Part shown: positions 35,862 to 45,532 of the stretch, piece after piece
Numbering within the stretch: the stretch's first letter is position 1
How the letters are laid out: every line of letters starts with the position of its first letter
Position numbers and translations under genes: made by a program
Assembly: GCA_015501055.1 (NCBI GenBank)
Contig: JADNYV010000206.1
Location: 1 to 64,000 of the forward strand
Direction of reading: 5' to 3'
Source of the DNA: Mucidula mucida
Taxonomy: Eukaryota > Basidiomycota > Agaricomycetes > Agaricales > Physalacriaceae
Length of the DNA: 64,000 bases
The notes under the pieces: generated by a model
What the model saw: only the letters and a program-made list of their open reading frames with translations
Told to the model about the DNA's origin: nothing
Databases searched by the model: none

Positions 35862-38432
35862 ATGCCCTCTATGGAAAATAAGCGGATCTGGGTACGCGTC
35901 TTGCTCGTCGGTTTATTTCAAGCTAAACTTGCTTTTTCGGTACAGTACAGGACCACGTTCTTCAACTTGACTATCGTCGGCATTGCGGCCTTTGTCGCGC
36001 CAGGACTCTACAATGCCTTGGCATCAACCGGGGGTGCGCGCATTTGCCTGGTGCAGTGATCTATCGCGTTGACTCTACGTGTCTTTCCAGCTGGAGGCGC
36101 TCAGACGCCGTATTTGGTTATGGCCGGGAATGTCATTCTTGACATGCTCATGTTTGCCGTCTGTTTCTTTGCAAGTACGCGTAAAGTCATCGTTTTCCTA
36201 GTCTTTGTGCTGATGACTTTCGTAGGCATGTTTAGCAACAGGTTCGGTTTGAAGACGACGTTCGTCGTTGGAACCACAGGCTAGTGAGTAACTGTTGACA
36301 TATTGAGGTCACGTGGAGCTCTAACTCGACAATTCTAGCGCGTACGTTTCGATCTCCCTTCAAAGCGTTCCGTATGAACTAAACAATCAACAGGATTTAC
36401 TCGGCTTCGCTGTATCAAAACAACAGGTAGGCATAGCAAGTGCGCTTCACTTCATACCTAAACTGCTTTAGGTTTGGAACCGAATGGTTCGTCTACTTTG
36501 GGTCAGCTTGTTGCGGTCTTTCCGCTGGTACAATTCCTTCCTTGAAACAACGGGAGCCATCTGACGCATCCTCTTAGGTCTCTTCTGGGCGGCGTGAGTC
36601 TTCGTTCCACTTTCTATCGGAACTAGTCTCTAAAGTCGCGACGCCTTAAAAGTGAAGGCGCGATCATGATTGGGGTAAGTGGCGTATCGTCCTCGGGTCA
36701 TACAGCATACTGATTGTTCGTAGTGTACGAGATTTCTCTGCGTGGATCATACTGTCGCTGAGCACATTCTTCAGATCCTGAGCCTCACAGGCGCGGCCGT
36801 TACTTGAGCATGTGGCTAGCCTATAGGAACTCGGGTGCTATCTTGGGTGGTGCGATTAATCTTGGTCTGAGTAAGAGTCACCAGCTTTATTAGCCACTTC
36901 GTCGTCTTACAATGGTGTATTCAGACTACTCAGGCAAGACCACTGGTAAACTAAATGGAAGGTGAACGATTCTTGTCTGTCATCCGACGCCGGAGTGGTG
37001 TACTAACGTTCAGCACGCAGACGTATATAGTCTTCGTGGCACTCCGTACGCGACTCGTTGGCCTTTGTTATTACGGATGCTGACACGTCCGCCGAAAGAA
37101 TGTCTTGGACCAGCCATTGCTCTTCTCTTGAGCCCGCCGGATAAGGTTCAGCGAAGCGATGGAATCAAGGTCGTTCTTCAGAAGAAGCGAGGCGATAAGG
37201 AAGAGTTGATTGCGCTTCTCAAGTTGTCCATAACACGAAGGGTGAGAGTTCCCTCTTCCTTTGTGTCGCACTGGTTAACCTTACTATCGTGTAGGTCCTG
37301 CTTGTGTCAGTCGTTTCGCATCGTGCTTCGACCTTCCTGATTGTTTTCTAGTTTGCCGCTCTTCTTCTATGGGACATTCTTATTGGTATGTTTTCAGCTG
37401 AGAACTAAAACTTGGCTAACTTGACATGTAGTCCTGGGCTGGCTCATACCTATCGCTGTACTTCAGGTGCATAATACTCGTGTTCTTCTTCTTCTTCTCG
37501 TCATACGATTCATGTGTTCTATAGCGTGCGATCTCGTGCTCTAGCATCCTTAGTCTCTGCATTCGCCCAAATCACCGCCAATTTCTTCTTTGGAGTATGT
37601 TATCCCGCGCAAACCCCCGTCATGTGTCAGGATCCTAACGCTATCTCAGACCTTCCTGGATTGGAGACGGTTCACTGTCAACGAGCGCGCGCGGTATTCG
37701 TACATTTTCATGATGGCGCTCGCGGGCGGCAGCTGGATCTGGGCAACGGTTGTGCAGGTCGGGTATACCAGAAACCCGCCGAGCTTTGATTGGGTTGATG
37801 GAGGCTTCGGGCGAGGATGGGCGCTGTACATCATCATGCAAGTGAACTTGTGCGTCCTGCTATCAAGTTTTTTGTTCGGATGCCTCATTAACCTTTTATC
37901 TAGCGCGTTGGTTTACAAGTGAGCGAATGCATTACCCTGGCTCTATCAGTGCTAAATAGATTTGAAGCTACTGTTATTGGATGGTTAGTTACCTCGCTGA
38001 AGCGCCAGAAGAGGTCGTTAGGTATACCAGTATTGTTAGAGCTGTCGAAGCAGCTGGAGGTGCAGTTGCCTGTACGTCTTATCAGTTCTTCGTCACACAG
38101 GAGCCGTCATTAATTTCTATTGTAGCTGGCATCAGCTCAACTAAAGCGCCTGTGAGGGTTCACTTTAATCATCCATTGTTGCGTTTATTGATGATCATTT
38201 TAGCTCACTGTTGCCGTCGCAGTGAACTTTGTTGTTTGGGCGGTAGCGGTTATTCCTGCTTGGCTGGTCGTTCGACAGATTGGTGAGTGTTCTCTTTTTG
38301 GTGGCGCTATTGCTGACAATAGGAGCAGATGAAACTCCGCTTGATCTCAATGCGAGCGACTCGTCGTCTGTCAGTCTGGAAGCAGAAAAGCAAGAAGTTC
38401 CGGATACGACGACGAGAGAGTTACATGTGTAG
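35862..38432 (+). CDS. UNC93-like major-facilitator membrane protein, 24 exons
   Basis: Predicted 458-aa polytopic membrane protein of the fungal UNC93-like MFS group. Exons: 35862-35891, 35946-36033, 36091-36174, 36226-36283, 36339-36341, 36394-36426, 36472-36527, 36578-36593, 36653-36674, 36724, 36775-36870, 36925-36961, 37014-37045, 37099-37241, 37295-37305, 37352-37385, 37432-37466, 37525-37594, 37650-37849, 37904-37918, 37968-38071, 38126-38151, 38204-38282, 38329-38432. All 23 introns are 45-59 nt and GT-AG. Family landmarks in order: FFNLTIVGIAAFVAPGLYNA, SLYQNNRFGTEWFVYFG, GLFWAAEGAIM, WLAYRNSGAILGGAINLG, SPPDKVQRSDG, YLSLYFSVRSRALASLVSA, FLDWRRFTVNERARYS, SYLAEAPEEVVRYTSIVRA. Exon 12/13 is the least certain junction, because the usual Trp-Arg is not restored there. 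Substrate unknown. Confidence 0.88.
36339..36341 (+). other. Predicted 3-nt microexon (CGC) of UNC93-like gene
   Basis: Lies between ...TTCTAG and GTACGT. Upstream intron 36284-36338 (55 nt, GTGAGT start, CTAAC branch-like site) and downstream intron 36342-36393 (52 nt). Including CGC codes Tyr-Ala between TTG and IYSAS, as expected for the family; skipping it makes TAG. Confidence 0.75.
36724..36724 (+). other. Predicted 1-nt microexon (T) of UNC93-like gene
   Basis: Single T between ...GTTCGTAG and GTACGAG. The flanking introns are 49 nt (36675-36723) and 50 nt (36725-36774). It supplies the first base of the Tyr codon in the family's G-Y-P-E/D motif. Without it the frame shifts into TGA within a few codons. 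Confidence 0.65.
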
Positions 38433-38990
38433 ATGCATGGCACGGGAATAGAGTGTCCTTCGATTGGTGTACAGAGCTATTGCAGATATGTTGCGAAGTT
38501 TGGACTACGCGCCGAGTGCGATTCTGTGGAAGTTCTGGGTGCAAATCATTTTTTGGAAGTCGCACCTCGGCACTCTCATTTGGGAACAAAGAAGGCTATC
38601 TGATGCCGACTCGAGTTTGGAGCAGAGTCCTGTGCTTGAAAGTTGACGTTCACGCTGTTCAGGAGAGTCGGCGAGCCCATAGCGAAACCTGTAAACGCGT
38701 GTGCGCCTGTTCCGTGTGTGCGGTGATAATGGCAGGTATGACAATTTTTTTTTTGAATTTAGCTCGAGCTCCTTCATTGAGATTGCTTCCTCCGTATGCT
38801 TCTTCACCCACCACATCAAAGGAAAGGCTGCTACTGGTCATTTGCAGAACCGTAATCGGATGAGGCTTTCAATCACATAGGGCATCTGAGAGCATCCCGC
38901 CTACGGCGAAACCCCAAGAAGTTAAGATGCTGGAAAGATTGCGACTCCGCCACGTAAAAAGCTTCAGTTCAATGAGAATCTTCTAGTTGG
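38433..38990. other. No gene recognised
   Basis: Downstream of the UNC93-like gene. Open frames overlap on both strands but none has family features or splice structure that I can support. Confidence 0.5.
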
Positions 38991-40089
38991 AGCGTGGGCG
39001 GCGGAAGGAAAGATAGGACGCGAGCACCGATCTCCTAATCATTAGCAACAGGTTTGGTCTGAAGACGACGTTTGTTGTTGGAACCAATATGAATTGACGG
39101 ATCAGTAGGATTCGCTTGACTTACCTTATTAGAAAACAGCAAGACATAGCACCGCTTCACTTCATACCTCCATAAACTGCCTTGGATCTGAATGGTTCGT
39201 CTACTTTCGGTGAACTATTCTCGTCATCCGACGCCAGAGTGGTTCCTGGCCCGGGTGTACTAACGTTCCACACGCGGAGGATAGAATCTTCATCGCATTG
39301 AGTACGCGCCTTGTCAGCCTTACTTGTCACGGAAGCTTTCATGTTCGCTAATAGAGTGTTTTGGACCTGCCACCCACCGGATACTGTTGTTCTTCAAAAG
39401 AAGTCGGGAAACAGGTAAGAGCTGATCACACTTCTCAAGTTATCATCACGCGAAGGGTGAGACTCGTGCCCTCTTTCGTTGTGGCTCACCGTGTAGGTCC
39501 TGCTTGTCTTACTTGTTTCGCATCGCGCTTAGGCCTGACAGCTCGTTTTCCAGTTCACCGCGCTTCTTCTATAGGACATTCTTATGGGTACTTGGCGAGT
39601 CAATATAAGCATTGAAACGTTGACACTGCATGAGGGCCATGAGGACGATCTGAGGGTTCTTCTAGGGTAGGCGATCATGTTTGTGCTTTTGGAGCTCTCC
39701 AACTTCAAGTTTAAACTCATCATATATTAAGAATCGTCCACATAGCGTAATGAGTGAAAGGGAACGGGGCTTTGGTCGGGGCCAGCTATCATGACAGTTC
39801 TGCGCCCGGCGATGCTCAATCGATTCTGCAGGATTTGAATGGCAACAACGAAGCTGAACGATCCTTACATGCGACCGCCTCATGACTGTGTTTCTTTTAA
39901 TACCGACAGTCATCCATGTTCCATCATGTACCCGTCTCTTTTGACAGTTCGCCGACTACATGTGTCCATCTTGCAATCGGATTGCAAGATTTTGTCCAGA
40001 TGAGGAAGTGAACGTTTGAACGACCGTTCGATAACTTTAGAAGGCCCCCCGAAAGTTTCGATGGCAAGCAGTCACAAACTCCGTCCGTC
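38991..40089 (+). repeat. 1.1-kb duplicated block, copy C, with UNC93 remnant
   Basis: About 1,099 bp, nearly identical to 29524-30625, with scattered small differences (for example an extra CCCTCTTTCGT and a missing short stretch near 39470-39495). It contains the same decayed UNC93 fragment with the same internal deletion, so both copies come from one already deleted ancestor and not independently from the intact gene between them. Confidence 0.8.
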
Positions 40090-40965
40090 GACGACAGAGT
40101 AAGCTGGTCTTTTCGGCTTCCGCCCAAGAAGCTGTTAAACTCTCGGATCTTCTCGGCAGTTAGTTTGTACGACGTTTTCCGGCCGATTCGGTACGCGCTC
40201 GCGCGCGCCTCTTGTCCAAATGTAGATGACAATCATAGGCTCACAGTGACATATCTGTTACCATCCATTCCCCCGAGGCGGCACTAAACAGGTCTTTCGG
40301 GTTCCTGGCGGATAGAGAAGCAAGCTCAAATAAACGCGTCCCGACGAGCTCGGTGATGCGGGTACCACGGCATGGTCGGCGCGACCTGCCATTTGTGGTA
40401 AGGATTGTCGTATGTCGGGACAATGAGTCGGGACAGTGTCACTGTCAGTAAAGACACATTTCAGCGAAGTACTAGCTGTTCATGAGACAGTACTCATCTT
40501 GAGTGCTACATATGCTACCTGTGCGCCGTTCTCCTCGCCAATGATATGTTCATCTTGAATTTTGTGGCCTGTCTGGCATCAAGTCAACTTGAAGTCAACC
40601 AACAATAGCGGTTCATTTACACTCAAACTCTCTCCATAATACATATGTTCGATACCTCGACCGCAATTATCTGGTTCCTAAACAAAGATGCATACTGCGG
40701 ACATACCGTAGATCGACAGAACAGTACGTGTTCCCACTGAAGGCTGACGGCCAAATCTACATTAGGACTACATTCTCTGTGGCTTACACGTCATAAGGCA
40801 ACGGCTGCGGCTTCAAGCTCAAGATTACGTGTATGTCAAGTTAACTTTGGTTCCCGCTGCTCACCAGTTATGTTGGATAGTAGCGAGCACAGCAGCGTGA
40901 ACGGTAGCACGTCCGCTGCACTCTTGTAAGAGGCAGGGGACCAGGGCACAGGCCAAACCTCATCA
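40090..40965. other. No gene recognised
   Basis: Minus-strand open pieces around 40082-40430 (for example ELVGTRLFELASLSARNP) look weakly coding but match no family I know. The rest, up to the target duplication of copia element 2, shows nothing. Confidence 0.4.
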
Positions 40966-40970
40966 CAAAT
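40966..40970. repeat. Left target-site duplication of copia element 2
   Basis: CAAAT, repeated at 57790-57794 beyond the other LTR, 16.8 kb away. It ties the two LTRs to one original insertion. Confidence 0.92.
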
Positions 40971-41283
40971 TGTTGTAAAGAGAAGTCGTCAGAACTCAGT
41001 CGTGCACAGCGATGTGGTAGCAACTTGTATTGCAACTATGCTGTACCTGTTGTAAAGAGAAGTCGTTAGAACTGTAGAGTATTGTAAGCGTCGTGAATCA
41101 TAAGTAATTGTAAGTAATACACACCTCAGTCGTGCACAGCGATGTGGTAGCAACTGAGGTGTGATGGAGACCGAATCGAGATAGATAACAGAAAGAAAAT
41201 GAAATAGCCGTAACGGGTCATGACCGCTCCACTGTCGGGACTCGGGTCACATACCTCTCAACACGGTCGGGTCTCCTTCAACA
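40971..41283 (-). repeat. 3' LTR of copia element 2 (long variant)
   Basis: 313 bp, TGTTG...CAACA. Compared with the 180-bp LTR of element 1 it has an extra ~130 bp made of a duplicated LTR end plus spacers. Matches 57477-57789 except for eight transitions. Confidence 0.94.
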
Positions 41284-41305
41284 CTCCCCCAGACCCGACA
41301 GTTCC

Positions 41306-44300
41306 CTAAACCCTTCTAATCCCCAATTCCTCCATATATCGAACATGAGCGTCCCTCGAGAGCGGCTTGGTGAATATGTCAGCTGGGTTCTCGTTGCCTC
41401 GGACGAAGTCAACTTGAAGTTCGCCCAGATCAACCAATTCCCTGATGTAGTGGTGGCGGATGTTGATGTGCTTCACCTTGGAATGGGACTTGGTCGTCTT
41501 CGTAAGATTGACGGCACCATGGTTATTGCCCTTGAGGACTCCCGGCTTTTTCTGGCCCATTCCGACTTCCTCCATCCAGGACGACATCCATACCATCTGC
41601 TGCGCGGCGCGCGTCAACGAGATGTACTCCGCTTCCACAGTGGACAAGGAAACAGTTGCCTGCCTCTTCAACAACCACGACACTGGGCTCCCTGCCATAA
41701 GAAAGACGTGTCCGGAGGTTGAACGTCCCGTGTCCTTGCATCCGCCGTAATCAGTGTCAACGAATCCAAGTGGTTTTAATAGGAACCTGCGAGAGTAGAC
41801 GAGAGCGTAATCGAGCGTTGTTTTCACGTACCCCATGATGTGCATAAGCTCCCGCCAATGGGCAATGCCTGGGTTGGATTGGAAACAAGAGAGTAGGCTA
41901 ACCGCGAAGGATAAGTTGGGACGCGTGGCAAGCTGGCCCCACATTACGCAGCCTAGGATAGAACGATACGGTTTGTTGTTCATCTCGTATCGTTTGGCAG
42001 CCGTCTGGGGAGACATGGAAGAGTCGAGGCAAAGTCCGACTGGCAGGGGTGTCGAGCGTGGTGTAATGTGGCCGAGGTTATAGTCGTCCAGGACCTTCTC
42101 AAAATACGCGCGCTGGAATAAGGTAACAGTTCCTGCATCCAGATCCTATTCCACGCGCATACCCAAAAGACGCCCTGTCCCGCGTACATCCTTCACGTCC
42201 CAGATCTTCCCAATCTCTTCCTTTCTCTTCTCCGCTTCCTCCTTGGATGATGATGCTCCAAACACGTTGTCCATATACATGTCTGTTAACGTGAATGAGC
42301 CATCATCTGAACATATGAACCGTACGCAAGGATTGGCTCGGGATACCACATATCCCAAATCATTGTATGTTCCCTTCAACGTTTCCGCCCAATCACGTCC
42401 CCCTTGCATCGTACCATAAATCGTCTTCTTCAACCAACATGCCAATCCCTCGTTCCCTTCCTTGACATACCCTTTCGGCTGCTCCATCCAGATCTCCTCC
42501 TTTGTTGTGCTATTGAGATATGCTGCTTCAAAGTCAATTTGCCACAAATGAAGGTCGCAACTGGCAGCAATGACGGCAGTTATCCGGATAGACTCGAGTC
42601 GGGCCACTGCCGCCCATGTCTCATGGTAATCGACTCCAAGCTGTTGTGTGAAACCTTTACCAACAAGCCTTGCCTTGTCGCGGATCCAGTTCCCTTCGCC
42701 ATCTTTCTTGACGTCGTATACCCAACGACTTCCCATAATATTCGCCCCCGCAGGCGGCTTCCCCAATTCCCATGTACCTTTCCTCTCGTGAAGAGCTATC
42801 TCCACGTCCATGGCTTTCGTCCATTGTGTGGTGTTAAGTTTCATTGCCTCCGTGTAGTTCTTTGGTGCGTAGAGCTGTTCTGGTGAGGTCCCCATTAACG
42901 CAATGGCATCGTCAAGTTTGGCAGACAGTCGGTCGAACGGGTCGCGCACAAGATTCGCCGTTGGTTCCAAGGGATCAGATGCCCAATCTTCTCCCATAGA
43001 ACATGCAGCGTCTTCGCGTGTCTGGTATTCAGCAGAATCCAGCGCGCTACGTGTTGGGATGGCATTCCTGGCTGAGCGTCGGGGTGGTGGTGGTGGCTGA
43101 GGTTGAGCGGCTGTACGATCATCAATAGAAGGAGTTAAAGAAAGGGGAATATAAGACAATACACCTGGAGCCTCTTGGACTAAGTCCTGAGCACTATTGG
43201 ATGGAACCGTGTCCACAGGTGTTGTATCATCAACATCTTCCCACAATCTCTCCCCCACATCCACTGTGCGATATGGCACGCCCTCGTCAAACTCCACCAA
43301 ACGCAATTCAAATTGAACTCCGCGTTCGTCCAAAAGGATATAGTTCCCCGCGCCAGATCCATACCCGATAAAGGTTGCCGGAATCCCACGCCTGTCCAAC
43401 TTACTGAGACCATCCACACATTGGCCATTGACCATTGGAACCCCTGCCGAGCACCAACTACCAAAGACACGGAGGTGAGAGACACCCTGCTTCCTCCCCG
43501 TGAATGCTTCCTCTGGTACCCCATCAGGATGACGGCGCGTTGGCATGCGATTACGTGCATATACCGCCACTGAAGCCGCCGCTGCCCAAAAGGAATGTGG
43601 GAGTCCTGAGTCGTGGAGAGATGCACAGATGTCCTCAATGATGGTACAGATAGCACGCTCTGCCAACCCGTTTTGAGCAGAGGAATGCGGCGCTGTGTTC
43701 TCGTGAATGATTCCGTGAGTTTTGAAGTACTCTTTCCATGTGTTGGAGTTGAAAGCATTGTCAGTACAGACACGTTTAATCTTGCGCTCCGTCTGATTCT
43801 CAGCTAGGATATGGTATGCATTGAATGCTGGTATGGTTGACTTGTCAGACTTGTCCTTCAGGAAATCGACATGCTTGTTTGACAACCCACTATCCGCTAC
43901 AATCATCATGTAGAGATTTCCACCTTGAGAAGCCACCCGACTAGGCCCCCAGAGGTCGAATGCGACGAGGTCCAACACTGGCACATTGGGTTCCGACTTC
44001 CCATTGTATGGTCGAGTGTGTTGGCGTCCCTTTCGGCAACTGATACATCTGCCTTCAAGGGACGTGTCGGTAATGTCGAGGCCGTTGACTAGACCTTTGC
44101 TGGACATCTCGCAAATCCTGTCTGGACTTGCGTGAGCAAACCTACGATGCCATGTCTTTAAATCTACGGGCACCGCGGTCGACAGGCTCGCGTGTGCATG
44201 CCCTTCGTCCAGGACATACATCCCCGCAGAGCCGCGCCCTTTCAGGAGCGTCTTTCCATCACGCCCTTCGTGGATAACTACCTCGCTGCCATCAAACAGC

Positions 44301-45046
44301 GAGTAGAACCCGCTCTTGTTGAACTAAGTGACTGAGATCAGATTCGCAGCAAGAGCTGGAGCGTGGAGAACGTTTCGGAAGGTAAGCCTAATCGTCTTAT
44401 CTTCCAGGTAATAGGTTTTTGTAACTGAACCTCTCCCTATGATAGCGAAGTCCCCCTCAGTGGACAACGCCGAGGTACCCGTACAATATGGGGTAGCCTC
44501 ATACGAGGTGAAATCAGCGCGATCGCGGAAGAAGTGATTGCTCGCGCCCAAGTTGTAGAAGGTAGCATGTGAGGCCGGCATGCTCTCAAACGTACGCCCG
44601 GCTACTGCGGTAGCAGCAATTGGAGTGTCGAGGATATATTCCACGACAGGACAAAAGTCGTCCACCTCGTCCTCGTCAGACGAATACACGTCATCGTCGT
44701 CTTCGTCCTCGCCATCGCTGATGTCCTGCAATGTTGGCATTTCATTGTCGTCGTCGTTTGGGAAGACGTCAACCCACCCGTCATTGCTTCCCTCCCTTGA
44801 CAAAGTCTCCTGGACACAGATGGGTAAACTGTCCATGGAAGGAGAGCGCTGGAATGGAGGAGGAGTGATGAATATCTCCTCAATCACTACTCCAGGGCCT
44901 CTCTCGGCATCATCAGCGTCTTCGATAGTGATGCGGTGAGCGGCGAGGACACAAGACTTGACTTCTGGCATGGCTTTTGCGGTGGATGATCCCGCCGAGG
45001 CCTGGTTAGCCTGGGGGGTGGACTGTAGCCTGCGCTTCCCAAAGTT
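41306..45046 (-). pseudogene. Copia element 2 pol and C-terminal gag
   Basis: Reads from the KDZ insertion point (45046) to a stop at 41306-41308. The protease site reads FYNLGASNHF, so the catalytic Asp is Asn. Integrase keeps LVAFDLWGP, CTDNAFNS and QNGLAERA. The reverse transcriptase active site is MYMDN instead of YxDD. The RNase H region is intact in outline (FVDTDYGG, VEAEYISL). Stops include a TAG in LISVT*FNKSG (about 44324) and a TAG at about 42148, each explained by CAG-to-TAG. About 90% similar to element 1 by eye. Confidence 0.92.
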
Positions 45047-45053
45047 GGCAGGG
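45047..45053. repeat. Left target-site duplication of KDZ transposon
   Basis: GGCAGGG, repeated at 54494-54500. The uninterrupted target in copia element 1 (about 6379-6390, antisense) has this word once. The match is seven bases; an eighth base does not agree on either side. Confidence 0.88.
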
Positions 45054-45489
45054 CATCCTATGCTGTAGGGATATATCCATAAAGCCTCTAGCTAGAGGGC
45101 ACAAAATTACAGAATCTGCTCTATCTAGAGTCATTATAGTTAGAGTGAAATATATATATATGGGCCCGCCCAGCCTCTGGGGCAGTACGGGGGCCGCGCC
45201 AGGCCTGCGGGGGGTGCTGCTTGTCGTCCTGGGCAGCGCGCTGGGGCGGGTACATACAATCACCGCTTATATCCGGATCTGATCGTCTCCGGGTCCTTTC
45301 CGTCCTTGATTGATTGTGCATTCCGCTCGGGATCACTCTCTGATGGATTACCTCGGTGATTCAGGTGCTATAGATTATCCCATTTTGGTGGGGTATCCGC
45401 ACGCTTGCCTGATTCTGTGGCGCATTTTGATTGGGGTGGCAGGTACATCCGCCTGCCCCTTCAAATATTCACTTCCCACTTGTAGTCCA
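45054..45489 (+). repeat. Left terminal inverted repeat of KDZ transposon
   Basis: 436 bp, with a GC-rich middle (45160-45260), an AT run ATATATATAT at about 45152 and the palindrome CTCTAGCTAGAG near 45090. Reverse-complement partner at 54061-54493. Identity ends after TGTAGTCCA. Confidence 0.93.
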
Positions 45490-45532
45490 TATTTTCTAGT
45501 GTGCTGGTGTCATAACTATGCTATGTAAACAT

